From the NCBI GenBank assembly GCA_014925825.1, contig JACGCK010000008.1, positions 496,001-560,000 on the forward strand: a stretch of DNA of 64,000 nucleotides, in the 5' to 3' direction. The stretch is from Pholiota molesta (lineage: Eukaryota > Basidiomycota > Agaricomycetes > Agaricales > Strophariaceae). Position 1 is the stretch's first letter. Each line of letters begins with the position of its first letter. Position numbers and translations under genes: made by a program. A model generated the notes under the pieces. That model saw only the letters and a list, made by a program, of their open reading frames with translations, was not told the origin of the DNA and searched no databases. This document shows positions 9,667 to 21,514 of the stretch, piece after piece.

Positions 9667-12111
9667 ATGCTCTTTCTTACTGCAAAGCACAAACCCTCAA
9701 GCTCAGCTATTCTATCTGTCGATTCAGAGCATTTACCACAGACATCAAATGACGCAGGACCACCGAATCTAGCACCTGACGAAAGAGTAATGTTGGTTCT
9801 CTCGGTCTTCAATCCGACCAATCTAAACTTTGCAATTTATTGGCAGGTCGGTCTTCTTGGAAGAGAAGTGACACTGTTGTCTGCTGTAATGCTTAATGTT
9901 GGCCAAATTACAGGGTAAATATATCTACTAAATAGGGTTACAGTGGTTTCTCCTTTTCTGTTCTCACCTTTCTTTTCTTTCCAAGGTCTGGAATTTATGC
10001 AGTTCCTGGAGCCATCCTAAGCTCAGTGGGCTCCGTAGGGTTGCTATTGGTTTTTTGGATTGTATCGCCCCTTTTTGCTTTTGGTAAGCAATGAGAATAT
10101 CGGCTACTTGCTTGAAATTGATGAAAACCCTCTATCATTAGGTGGTCTCTCTTTTTACGCAGAATATGCCTCTCTGTTTCCTCATAGGTCTGGGGCAGAG
10201 GTTGTATACCTAGAGCAAGCATATCCGCGTCCTCGACTTCTTGTGTCCATTTCATTCGCGGCGACGATAATATTAACTTCGTTGGTGTCCTTGTAATGTT
10301 GCCTCTTTGCTTCGATGGCTCACCTGGAGAGAACAGGTTCAATGCTTCAAATTCCATAGTTTTTGCACAATATTTTCTTTCTGCATTTGCAATTCCCATT
10401 ACACCCCATAGTCAAACAGTTGTCGCCTTGTCCGTGGCATTTACTACTGCTTCTGGTAAGGCATAAGTTGATGACAAAAGGAAGGCTCGTTAACATGTAC
10501 ATGTGCCATGCAGCTGTCGCTCTTTCCACAAAATGGGCTCTCCGGGCTGTCAATTTCTTCAGCAGTGTCAAGATCGTTGTTCTTGTTTTGTATGTTCCAT
10601 ATGCCGTGCGCCGACTACCCACTGATCCAAACCCTACCAGCATGGTTCTTACCGGTTTTGCGGTGCTTAGTGGACTGACAAGCATAGAAGACCCTTATGC
10701 AAACTTCAAAAATCCATTCGAAGGTAGTTCATTCAATGGAAATGCATTGGCGATGGCATTGGTAAGCCCAACTCCTGTTTTGAATCTTTTCCATTGCTGA
10801 TGTGCTAAACTACGTGATAGCTGAAATCGAACCATGCATTCATCGGATGGGCTAACTCGTTCAGCGTCATAGGCGAAGTAAGAAGCAAAAATCCAGCCCG
10901 AACTGTTCGCAAAGCTGGGGCAATTTCCCTGGCCCTGGTGTCCGTCCTTTTTTTGTTTATAAATGTAGCATATATTGCTGCGGTTCCTCGAGATGTAATT
11001 GGAAGTTCTGGGCAACTTATCGCAGTGTTATTCTTCCAACGCGTCTTTGGGCCGGCGGGTGCTAAAGTGTTTCCTCTCCTCGTCGCGTTCAGCTGTTTTG
11101 GAAACATTGTAAGTAGGAATTGATATTGGGTCTGCGTAATGGCTGACTCTTTTTTGTAGATCGCAGTGGTAAGGATTTATCTCCCAAAGCAATTATATGC
11201 AGCCTGAATGAGATATGGTTTTGACTCTTTCAAAAATCAGAATTTAGGACAGGTAAATGATGATAATTATGCATGTAAATCTACTTTCTGCTGACACCGA
11301 TCAGGCCCGTATACTTCGTGAGGTAGCTAGACAAGGATTACTACCATACCCATCCTTCTTCTCCTCGATCAAACCGTTTGGGACACCTCTCGGCCCAGTT
11401 ACTCTGCGTACTTTCTTTACATTTGTGGTTATACTCGCAATCCCAGCAAAGGATGCTTTCAACTTCATCATAGACTTGACGTCCTATCCACACCTTGTAA
11501 GCCTGCATCAATTCTGGAATTCTCAGTCATTCACTGCTTCTTAGGTTTTCCAATGTGCATTGGCATCCGGAGTCTGGGTTCTACGTAGAAGAAGGCAACA
11601 AGCGAATTTACCACCTGCACCTTTAAAGGCGAAAAATATCGTCGTCGCTCTTTATCTTACCATCTGCATTCTGCTTCTTGTGCTACCATGGTATGTCTCT
11701 TCTAAATTTATGATTTGTTGTCCTCACATTTTCGTTCAAGGGTTCCTCCAGAGCCAGGCCACGCAGACGTGTCCTTCTGGTATGCAACGTGAGTCATGAT
11801 TTTTTTGACGTGATCATAAGGTCAGGTCTTGATCATGCTCGCATCATTTCTAGATACTGCGTCGCTGGAATATGCCTTCTTTTGGTTAGTGCTAAGCTCA
11901 CTTTTAAAATAATTTAATCCAATTGTTTTATCAGTGCTGTGGTATATATTACTGGCTTTGGATTGTCGTTTTACCAAAGCGTGGTGGGTATGAAATCGTT
12001 GAAGAGATAGAAGAATCATCCGACGGAGCAAGAAATACCAAACTTACAAGGAGATACCATAAATCTTCCATAGATGAAGGAGAACAACAGCCACTCTTGG
12101 AGGCTACATAA
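9667..12111 (+). CDS. APC-superfamily amino acid permease, methionine permease (Mup1/Mup3) type
   Basis: Plasma-membrane amino acid uptake protein with about twelve hydrophobic segments. After a hydrophilic N-terminal tail the first segment contains the substrate-binding start GQITGSGIYAVPGAI (split by intron 9915 onward). Further signatures are GGLSFYAEYASLFPHRSGAE, NALAMALLKSNHAFIGWANS, NPARTVRKAG, FGNIIAV and GQARILREVARQGLLP. This order is that of the Mup1/Mup3 branch. The C-terminal tail has VLPKRGGYEIVEEIEES and ends GEQQPLLEAT with TAA at 12109-12111. It has many introns, including two in-frame micro-exons of 9 nt (11160-11168) and 12 nt (11241-11252). No frame break was needed. Methionine specificity is inferred from family layout only. 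Confidence 0.87.
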
Positions 12112-12392
12112 TCTTTTATTACCTCGTTATGACTGGAACCGTACCTACCTTTTGACTATAACTTCCTACCGATCCTTCCAATTACTGTACTTTACAACTT
12201 GTAAGCATCGCCTGCGTAGATCGAAGCTAGATAATTCTATGCTAGATATATACTTAGAAAAAGAAAAGAAAATAGAGAGCAAGTCAGAGTGGGGTGATTG
12301 TGATGCCATAGGAATACAATATTAATGGTATATGCAGCCAATACAAGGAGAAAAACTGTCCTGTTGGATTGCTATGTTGTCATAAGGATTGC

Positions 12393-14273
12393 CTAATCAG
12401 GCTTTGATATTTTTGATATCGAGGCAGCAAGTGCTTCTTGGCGCTCTTTCTCCCATCTATCAAGTTCTTTTCTAAGGCTGTTGATGCGCATTTCGTGCAT
12501 GGGATGAGAATCGCCCATGATCCTTCTCGCGACATTCACTGTCTTGGAGTCCGGAGTTTCCGTTTGAGCATGCTTGGCACATTCGAGTGTTGCATCGGCT
12601 CTGTCTTCCCAGAACTTTACAGCGTCTCTGGCATCAAAGCCAGCGTGTGCAAGAAGCCTAAGGAAACACTGTAAGCTATAAAGCACAATACAAAGTACAT
12701 GTATCCCTTACCTTGCAGATACGACGTCTGCTTCGATTTCTTGGGTCATGCTGGTACACCCTTCTGAGATCTTGACAAGTTCACCAGAGCCAACTTTGCC
12801 TAGCTGCGCCACGGCGTCGTTCACAAACGGCCCAAACAACATGGTGACGGGGAAGATCAGCACCCGGATAACGTCAGCGAACAGCGAAAGAGCACCGGGT
12901 ACGATAACAGTGACGGACGACAGACTTTCCAGATGGTGCGCGAGAACCAGATGCGCCATCTCGTGAGCTAGCAGAATCGCTAGCTCAGCGGTTTGGTCGG
13001 GAGTGGGAGCGGGTTGCGGAGGTGGTGGAAATACGGCACCGAAGAGGCGGTTCCACAGTGTCGTCTGAGCTGGCTCTGGCGTTACATATTGTATCGGCAT
13101 CTTTGCGAAAATGTCGTCCAAGAATCCGCTGTATACGACGATACCGCTGCCTCCATTTGGGCCGAAGCCGTAGGAGAACGCATTCGATGCTTCTGGTTTG
13201 TCAATCAATAATAGGGAATAAGGGGCACCAGCCACTGGACGAGGAGCCAATGGTGGGTGTGCGCCTTCTGACATTTTACTGCACAACCAGTGCAGATACT
13301 CTGAGGCCCTGGGGCGAGGACGCAGGGGATGTGACGCAGGCGGTGGCAGCGGATTGCAGTCTGGTCCGCGTTCTGTCCAATTTGGGCACAATTCAGGCTC
13401 CTGCGCGAGCACAGGGATGGTCGCCTCCAACTTGCGCAGCGTGGCCTGCACCCACTGATAGCGCCAATCGGACGTGGGGATGACCTTGGGCGAGCCCTCT
13501 TCCGCGAGAATGTCGCCGACTGCGCGATACCAGCCTGGGCCTGCCAGGCGCGCAGCAATCTCGTCCTCTTCTTCTGGGGAAAGTAGAATCATGCGCAGTC
13601 TATGGTTGCAGTACGTTAGCTATCTGGATGACGTACTGCACTTTGATGGACGGCAGAGGGGCGACATACCTGCCCGTCAAGGGTGTGTTCTCCAAGCTCG
13701 CTACGATTGTGGCCCAGAACAACGCAACGGGGACGAGAATCATCAGCGTCAGCAGCCTCGTCCGCGAGCGTATACGGCTTAGATGTTTCTGCCTGCGTTC
13801 GTCCATGTCCGGGATGCCGTGAATGGCGGCGTACTTGATAATGTTCTGCGACTTTATATTTTTCCATAGCAGGATGGGAAAGAAGGTCATAACGATGCGA
13901 CTGGCCATACGGGCGAGCTCAAACCCTGTCGACGCCTGAACTAGACATTGTTAACATAAACCCCAAAAAAACATATTGGGCGCTTGCGTACCTTGAGAAA
14001 ACTAGCTAGCACAACTATTATTGGGCCCCCAGAATTTGGGGGTGTCGAATGAAAGGCAGAAGAGAGCGATGGGTGCCATTGAGGCGATAATTGTCTTGAC
14101 GAAGGGACAGAACTGCGGTGCTCGAGCTTGAATGGGTATGTTATCTGTGGAGGTGTCTGTATTCGATTTACCCCCGATAGTAAGCTTGAATGGCGACGGC
14201 TGAGAAGCAGCACGACGCGACCTTCAAGTCGTATGGAAGATTTCGGCAGAGTGTGTACTATGCTGTGGATCAT
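12393..14273 (-). CDS. OMA1-like mitochondrial M48 metallopeptidase
   Basis: Zinc metallopeptidase of family M48, related to Oma1, which acts in inner-membrane protein quality control. Start at 14273 gives an Arg/Ser-rich mitochondrial leader (IRLEGRVVLLLSRRHSSLL). Exon 2 carries a membrane segment (LTLMILVPVALFWATIVASL) after a basic stretch, as in Oma1. The catalytic HEMAH lies at 12951-12965, and the third zinc ligand is in TQEIEADVVSARLL, spanning the last intron. Downstream is HPMHEMRINSLRKELDRW, the conserved HP-x-x-x-R-I block of M48 enzymes, then a short tail ending SKISKPD. A proline-rich loop (PPPPQPAPTPDQ) precedes the active site. The frame is intact. Confidence 0.88.
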
Positions 14274-14520
14274 AGTTCATGATAGAACATAAGGAAGATG
14301 GAATTCTGAGGTATTTGTTCAAGAGGATCTGTGCGCAAGCTTCTTGGCACGTGGGACCACTAATTGCAGAGCCGACACGAGTCACTAGTCACTCAGGCTG
14401 GATAAAACGGAGCCGCTGATACAGTGATAGCAATCATCGAAGTATTCTTGGAAGTAGTTGATGTATATAAGCAATGCAGTGTATATAATTATCGTAAATG
14501 TTGTACTGCGCAAGATATAT

Positions 14521-15953
14521 TCAAGAGATAAAGGTCGCCTCATTGTACAGCAAGCCCTCGACTTCCACACCTGAAGATAAGCCAGGCGCCAGAGCCTCCG
14601 GACCTGTAATCGAGAGCTTGGCGCTATTAAGCCACTAAATGCAAGATGTAAGAAGGTGACGGCGGCAATGAAACTGCGGAAAAGATATACCTGATAGATG
14701 TACGGTTTGGTTCCAGCGACATAGTTGACAGCAACCTTGAGCACGTAGGGAATTTCAGCGAGAACATCGACCTTCTCAATGAGACCCTCGGGATCTTGCA
14801 CAGATCCAAGATGTCCCGGTAGTTTCGCCTCTACTGTACCAGGTGCATCGGGAATGATGGAAGGGGCTTTCCACTCGAATAAGATGTCTTTTGGTTTCTC
14901 GTAGCTAGTATCGGGGTCAAGCTCGGTGTTGAGATGGGTCGCCCTCGAAGTCACAGAACCTTTAGGTTCCTCGCCAGGCCACTTCGTCTCTGAAGTGACG
15001 GAAACCAGCTTGCCGCCAATCACTACCGAACCAACACTTACCACCGCCCCTCCGGATCCTGGACCGTGTTTTCCATAAGCATCGCAGGTCGTAAAATCCA
15101 TTTGGACTGCGGACACGCCTCCCAGTTCGTTGCTGTGAAAGTTGGCAAAGTTCCATCGGGAGGCGATCAAGTTGGGGCGCATTCCTTGAATCGCGTGAAT
15201 GAATATGCCCGTGCCATTGATAGCCTCTGCCTGTCCACTGCGAATGACATGTCCAGTAGCCTGCAAGCGGGGCCAGAAGCGATGGATCACATAGCCATCT
15301 GCCTTCTTGGGATCGACTCCGAAATACGAGTACCCTCCATCAGGGCCTTTACCAACTTTCCATCCAGGGATAGACGCGGGTCGCTTGACCTCCAACGATA
15401 CTTGAAGGTCGACACCAAGATTGGCACGAACAGTGTATGACTCCGGGAACTCGGAATCGGGATGCGACTTGTAAAGGACTGAGAATTCGTCTGCTTTGCT
15501 GGAACGCTTGTCGTAGCCTGGAGGCGGGGTCACGAAGTTCGTAACGTTGATAGATTTCCATGTTTTCTCCCCTTTGCTGGGGTTGGCAATCTTGCAAGTG
15601 AATTGGATGGTCGGGTACCAGACGCTGATCGGATGTTAGTACACGAGGCAAAGATGAGATCGATGAGATGTGCTTACCCGACTGCAGAGTGAATTACTTG
15701 GCACATAACCATCGTGCCATCGTCTGCGAGCACGTAGAAGACTTGTGTCTCAGTGACGAAGCCACCTGCGCATAGCCATTCCGTGTCCTTGGGCTCAAGT
15801 GGACCGAACAGTTCGTTCTCCGGAAACCTGTCCGTCACCGAATGGAAGGTCGGCGCCGTAGGATCGACTGGGGGCGCGGTGCTGGATATACATTGACGTC
15901 TCGATGGGTGGGACGATGAGCAGGACGACTTACGAAAAGATTGAGGAAAACAT
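14521..15953 (-). CDS. SVF1: Svf1-family lipocalin-like survival factor
   Basis: Homologue of yeast Svf1, a two-domain lipocalin-fold protein needed for survival under oxidative and cold stress and linked to sphingolipid homeostasis. The first exon is tiny: MFSSIFS from ATG at 15953, then an intron; exon 2 starts TAPPVDPTAPTFHSVTDRFP. N-terminal lipocalin part: WLCAGGFVTETQVFYVLADD and VIHSAVGVWYPTIQFTC. C-terminal part: GTGIFIHAIQGMRPNLIASR, WNFANFHSNELGG and VQMDFTTCDAYG. The last exon reads WLNSAKLSITGPEALAPGLS and finishes VEVEGLLYNEATFIS, with TGA at 14521-14523. An alternative longer reading beyond the last donor (into 14385) is read-through of the final intron. No frame break. Confidence 0.9.
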
Positions 15954-16100
15954 GATGGGGGTCAGATATCAGACAAGCGAGTCCCAAGAAAGAAACACAC
16001 CCGAGCCGTCTCCTATTTATGTGTGGTTTCGGTCACAACAACTGCAATGCTAGACCTTGCTATCGATAGACTATAGAATTCATCTGTGTCATACATCATG

Positions 16101-17474
16101 CTATTTCGATACGTGATGGTCAGCCCCAGAGCCTGGTTCCTCACTTCGCGGTCGTTTCCGCGGTCGTTCTAACTGCGTCTGTGCTTCAGAACCCCATTCT
16201 TCACCCAGCGTGTCCATCATCCCTTCGCTAAATTCATCACCCCATGAATAATCTACATCATATGTAGATAGGGTTGCATCGAGTTCAGTTGTCGAATCTA
16301 ACGACCACACGTCTTGTTCAGGCTCTGGTTTATCATGGGGAAGGGTTTCTGCATTCAGTACTTGTCTGTGCGAAGGAAGGACAGGTTCGACCGGCAATCG
16401 TTCGGGGGGTGGTGAAGGTGGGCGGGCATCCACGTCGTAGGCCCATGAAAAATCGTCATTGGCATCTGCCTCATCATCCCCTCTTATCCCATCATCTCCT
16501 GCACGACTAAGTTGCGGGCCAGCAATTTTCTCAAATCTCATCGTACCGCTCTGGATAGCCTCGTATAGCACCTTATTTTGACTGACCTTCAAAGTTGAGG
16601 GGTTCTGCGCGGGTACTCCCTCAGGCCATCCAATCAGGCGAACGCCATAAACGTCCAGCTTTTCTGGGTTGGTCCACTTCATTTCCGCGTTTCTAATACC
16701 GCTTGTCGTCCTACCTGAAAGGTTAGCATGCATAAATGAAGTCAATGAGGGGTTGTTTACCTGAGTGCATTGCGGACGGTTTCGTAAAGTTCGTTCTTCA
16801 AAGATTTAGCGGGCCCTTCTGGCCCCTTCACTTTCGGTGGAGGAGTTGAAACGTGACGCTCGGTCGTTTGGATGTGGCTGGCTACGGCTTTCGCTGTCGT
16901 TTGCGCATGCGTAGCATAAAATGCTTTGAGAGCCCGAGCGCCCGTTTCGCCTCCGCCTCGCATTCCAACCCTCCAAAATTCGCGGCCAATCAAAGATCCG
17001 CCAAGGAATCCACTATCTGATGCATCATTGGGGTCGACAGCAAGCAGGAATGACTGTACCCCAGATACTTCCGACAACGATTCTAAAATACGGGAAGTGT
17101 CACAAAGAGTAGCTCGCACTGCAATGGTGAAGGTTCAAATTTTGTCAAACAAAAAAAATTAACTGACACACCTTGAGCCGATCGATTGAGAGTTGAGGTG
17201 TCTGTCGATGGCTGGAAGAGATATTTAGCGTGCCACTGAGCAATACAGCGTCTTGTCTGCAGAACGCAATCAGAATGCAACGTATTGCCAACGGAAGGGC
17301 CTGAGAGACCTCTTCGTACGGACGCAGCTCTCGGTCAGCGAAAGCCTTGATATCGCCAAGGCACTTTTCCATGAAAGTATCCAGCCGTTCAAGGAAGAGG
17401 CCGTCCTTGGGCGCCTCCCCAGCGTGCGCTTCATATTCGAAGATAGGCTTTGTATTCGTGCTCATGTCAGACAT
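16101..17474 (-). CDS. Conserved basidiomycete protein of unknown function
   Basis: Not recognised as a named family. Start at 17474 (MSDMSTNTKPIFEYEAHAG). Exon 1 ends RELRPYEE at a GTCTCT donor; exon 2 begins TRRCIAQWHAKYLFQP; exon 3 starts VRATLCDTSRILESLSEVSG; exon 4 begins TTSGIRNAEMKWTNPEKLDV. The last part contains VYGVRLIGWPEGVPAQNPS and NKVLYEAIQSGTMRF, a compact pattern resembling a small domain seen in many unannotated basidiomycete proteins. The C-terminal third is acidic and probably disordered, ending with a basic nuclear-localisation-like run RPRKRPRSEEP. A nuclear regulatory role is only a guess. It starts 221 bp from the divergent Acl4-like gene, so the two may share a promoter. 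Confidence 0.7.
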
Positions 17475-17694
17475 AGAAGCGATCTCGGTTGATGGAGAGG
17501 ATAAGTAAGTTGGTTCAAGCCGTTTTCGATAACATTTATCTCGAGCTTTGGCACCGACAAAGCACGATAAGGGAGGGTTGCGCTGGAAGAGCAAGGTGCA
17601 TGAAAGAGAGCAGTTCAAATCAAAGTCTAACGCAATTTCTATTCCTCGTTTACACGTGACTGCTAAAAATCTCCCTTCCCCGCCTCCTACTTTC
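17475..17694. promoter_or_regulatory. Shared divergent promoter region
   Basis: The 220-bp gap between the start codons of a minus-strand gene (17474) and a plus-strand gene (17695). Both transcripts must start here or within it, so it is a likely bidirectional promoter. I see no clear TATA box. A CACGTG-type E-box-like CACGTG/A core is present at 17654-17658 (CACGT). Confidence 0.5.
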
Positions 17695-19073
17695 ATGGGT
17701 CGAACGAAACCGAAGAAAAGGGCCCACACAAAGGCGACTGACCCACCCGTACAGCATGCATCGTCGACAAAACAACCTTCGCTACCAGCCTTGCTTGAAA
17801 AGGCCCAATCTTTGATCGTCCAATGCGACTATGAGCTTGCGCTGAAGTTCGTTCGCCGTATTTTGGACCAAGATCCACGCAATGCAGAAGCTAAGGAGAT
17901 GCTCGGAGTTTCTCTTCTCGAACTAGGAGAGATAGATGAAGCAAAAACAGTATGGCATTGAGATATTATCCTTGACGATCGCTGACCAGATGTATATTCT
18001 TTACAGGCTTTCCAAGCACTCCTACCGCCCAATCCTGACGCCCCCAATCCATCTCCGCCCTCTGCCCATCTCTATCTTGCACAACTCAGCGACGATGACC
18101 CTAAGCTAGCTCTACAACATTATCAGGCTGCCGTGAACATCTTCCAGGCGCAGCTCAAAGGAAAAGTTCGCGCCGATGGCGAGAGCGCCAAAGATGAGGC
18201 CGAAATAAAGTCAGGTATCGTCCAAGCGCTCGTGAGCCAAGTGGAGATTTGGATGGATCCTTCGTATGATCTATGGTAAGCTTCATCCATCTCTTCCACT
18301 TGATCTTATCAAACATGTCTTTTGGATGATAGCTTTGAACCAGAAGCAGAGAAAACATGTGAGGATCTCCTGGCATTGGCGCTTGCCACCGATCCAGGCA
18401 ATCCAGAAGCATTGCAGAGTCTCGCTTCCGTCCGTATGTCACAGCAACGTCCCGAAGATGCTAAAAAGTGCCTTGAGCAAGTGTGGGCATCTTTGAAAGA
18501 CCTTGATCTTGGTGAGTCCTGCAATATGCCTCCAAAAAAATTTCTTACTAATCACAATCTTCAGATGACCCTAAATTACCAACGATACCTGTACGGATAA
18601 CCCTCGTCAGGCTATTCCTCGAGCTCTCGCTATATACCCCCGCTCTACTCGTGTTGCACGGGATAACCTCTACCGATGATCAGGAAGTGGAAGCTTGGTA
18701 TCTTGAGGGATGGTGTTTCTATCTCATGGCGGAGCAGGCTCAAGAAAATGGCGGAACTATCGATGAGCTGACTTGGCAAGAGCTCGGAAAGGATTCAAGA
18801 GACTGCCTAGAAACTTGTCAAGTTGTAAGTCATAAATTCCCATTAAAAAACGCTGCGATCCTTTTCTAATGATGTTTATTACAGCTTCACCGAAACCAAG
18901 ATCATCCCGATAAACCAATGTTGGAACACGTCAAAGAGCTGATAGGGAAATTGGACTCATTAGGGATATCAGCTTCTCCGTTAGAGGAAGGTGCAGACGA
19001 GGAGGGCGACGAAGATGAATGGGAGAGCGACGACGGGAGTGTAGACGGCGATGGCGATGTTGAAATGCAGTAA
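17695..19073 (+). CDS. TPR protein, Acl4-type assembly chaperone of ribosomal protein Rpl4
   Basis: Helical tetratricopeptide-repeat protein resembling Acl4, the dedicated chaperone that keeps Rpl4 soluble until it joins the large ribosomal subunit. The basic N-terminus MGRTKPKKRAHTKATDPP precedes TPR helices: LEKAQSLIVQCDYELALKFV, EAKEMLGVSLLELGEIDEAK, HLYLAQLSDDDPKLALQHY, EALQSLASVRMSQQRPEDAK and VEAWYLEGWCFYLMAEQAQE. The C-terminus is strongly acidic (EEGDEDEWESDDGS, ending GDGDVEMQ), as expected of a ribosomal-protein chaperone. Introns keep frame throughout. The stop is TAA at 19071-19073. The match to Acl4 rests on architecture and the acidic tail, so a different TPR protein is possible. 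Confidence 0.72.
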
Positions 19074-19359
19074 TTGTGACCATCTTTCCTGATTTTTTTT
19101 TTCCCAGCGAAAAGTAATATAGAAGATAATATTTTGACTCTTGAGCATCTCAGAAATTTGATTACGACCGTGATGATATATCCAAGTTCACGTTATCGCA
19201 AGCACGAAGTATAGACCCTATTCATTTCCCACGAAACACGCCTAGCACAGTGACGGAATCTATCTGGTGGGTCTTTGTCGAAGACCATCAATCTCAGTGC
19301 GTGTACTTACTATTACAAGTCATCTTTGATTCTCAATTTGAGTAATTCTGCCTCAACAG

Positions 19360-21042
19360 ATGATGAAAGAGACTGTCATTCAAGTTGCAGTGTGCGGTAT
19401 GCTATTTAAATTCAAACCTCAGCGCTTTGTCCTCATAAAATGTTAGGAGCGAGTGGAAGTGGCAAAAGTCAACTGGTCGAAAAATTGGTGCGCTACTGTA
19501 TAATCTGCTCTGTGCTTGCTGTTCTATGATCCTGACAGTTTTCTCTAGGATAATTTTCTTCTTACTAGACCTGCAGATAAGCGAATATTTCGCCTCAAGT
19601 TGACAGAAACCTCCTCCGAATCAAATACCATTTTACCTGATTTCGATTTCGCTTTGTTCGCGTTTGAAGTAACAGGAATCGCCAACAAGTGGGATAAATG
19701 GTCGGATATCAGAGATCTCATATCTAACAGATATTCACTGTACTCGTCGAAGACGTGTTTGGTCGGCACCAAGCTTGATCTCATCGCTCCAGATTCTCTC
19801 GAAGACGTAGAGATTCGATGTCTCCCGGCCACTGTTTCTTACTTTTCAAGACTCAAATTTATTCCAACAAGTGCCGTTACAGGTGCTGGGCTTCAAGTTC
19901 TTGTCCCATTCATAGGTTGGTCAGCTTGCTCTGGCTATTATCGATAAATTCTGATTTTTTTCGACAGTGGATCAGCTCTTTCCCAGCTCTCTAGTCAGCA
20001 AGCCGTGGCATGCTGTCTTTGAAGACGCTGTATCCAACTTTCTTGATATTTTTGCAGCCTTATTTGCCCTTCCTGTCCCACCAAATGTTAATCAGGACGT
20101 AAGCCCGTTCTCACTCTCGAAATGTGCTGCATGTTCGCTCACCGTGTCTATATTGCCTCGTAGACTGATGATATATATGAAATTATCGACGACGATGCTA
20201 TTGAACCTTTGTATATGTCTACTGAAAGCATGGAGCACAACGCGCATGTATCCAAATTTTACCCCGCAGGAAAGAAGAGCTGTTCTTATCGGATTACCCC
20301 AACGCTCATAGCAAAGCCACGAAATCCTCTCGAATGGGATAGTACAGCTTACGCTCGATCCCACCTCAACATCCCCATTCCGCAACCTCGATACCCACAT
20401 CTCAAGTACTGGTTTGTCACGGATTTCATTGAAGGAAAATCGCTCCTTGAATGTTGGGACTCTCTGAGCTTCTTCATGCGTTTTCGTATTGCCTGTACTT
20501 TGCGTGGCTACTTCTCGCAGATGCGGCGTCTCTCTCGGTCGACTCCGGGCTCTCCCGTAGGCGGCCATGTCTCCGGATTTGTGTTCTCTTCTTGGGGATT
20601 TTATCAAGGTCCATTTGAATCAACTTTGACTTTTCGACGATGGGTAGAAGAAGCCACTTATCACGGTTGGAAAAAACAATTTGCCTATTATAATCAGTCA
20701 AAAAGTCAGGGCATAAATGAGGCTTATCCCTCGGAACCCATACCCCCCAAATATTACGACTACTCTCTAGTCCTCACGCACGCGGACATTAACATCTCTA
20801 ATGTGATCTTATCAAATACCGGTGTTCTTTGGGTAATCGATTGGGCTACTTGCGGGTTTTATCCCAAGTGGATAGAAGCATTGGGTCTTTATCGACATGA
20901 AAATGAACCTAAATCATGGCAATACCTCCGTTGGCTAATAGTCGGACGATATCCAAAGCAAGGACTATTTTGGGAACCCTATTTTTTGTTTGCGTCCGAC
21001 TCCTATGGTTGTTTGGATCCCGGAGAGCAGATTATAGTTTAA
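19360..21042 (+). CDS. Fusion protein: Ras-like P-loop GTPase domain plus APH-type kinase domain
   Basis: One spliced gene joins two nucleotide-using domains. The first, about 200 residues from ATG at 19360 (MMKETVIQVAVCGASGSGKS), has a P-loop GASGSGKS split by an intron, a hydrophobic beta strand in place of the usual DxxG (FDFALFAFEVTG), the base-recognition motif VGTKLDL and a final FIPTSAVTGAG resembling the G5 SAK region. After a short helical linker (SNFLDIFAALFALPVPPN) the second domain has APH/protein-kinase-like features: FYPAGKKSCSYRI, FVTDFIEGKSLLECWDSL, a catalytic loop LTHADINISNVI (His-x-Asp at 20779-20787) and the metal site WVIDWATCG (Asp at 20839-20841). All five exon joins keep frame, including the crucial intron between 20098 and 20163. 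Function is unknown. Confidence 0.8.
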
Positions 21043-21444
21043 TTCATAGCTTTTCTTTCCTTCATTGATTTATTTTAAATCGTAAATATCGAGTGCCTTG
21101 CCGTTTCGATACGTTCTATGCACTCGCAAAATTAGCCGTTGACGTTGAATCTGAAAATATGGTTAGGTCTGCATTTGACCGAGTCACCAGACGGGAAGAC
21201 TGCGGAGAAAAACCTGCTGAAGAATAGTCACTAGTGTCCCAGATCACTCACCGTTTGATCAGATGGGACTTCAAATTTCAAAGCTTGAAATACCATGCTA
21301 TATACTTACCCAACACAGGTCAGAGCCCCAAATCAGGGTAGTTGGAAATGTAAATAGTGTATTGAGACGACCAGTGCACGAGGCAGCTTGACTCGGGAAC
21401 CTAGGTCCCCGCGCAAGCTATCAACAGCAGACGCTGCCAGCTCG

Positions 21445-21450
21445 TATAAA
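21445..21450 (+). promoter_or_regulatory. TATA box of the intronless gene
   Basis: TATAAA in CTCGTATAAAGAGG, 65-70 bp upstream of the ATG at 21515. The context is clear of coding sequence. Confidence 0.5.
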
Positions 21451-21514
21451 GAGGGTGATGATTTGGAGTCTTGAATGCTCATTCAGTCGCCAATTGTCAC
21501 CGTACTCTCTCGCC

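Noticed and set aside
14385..14520. Longer C-terminus for Svf1 by reading through the last donor
   Set aside because: The spliced exon gives the family C-terminus ITGPEALAPG...LLYNEATFIS; the read-through sequence is an intron.
17145..17340. Coding extension LAIRCILIAFCRQDAVLLSG in the unknown minus-strand gene
   Set aside because: Splicing from the GTCTCT donor to the TCTGCAG acceptor keeps frame into the next exon, while the extension does not join to it.
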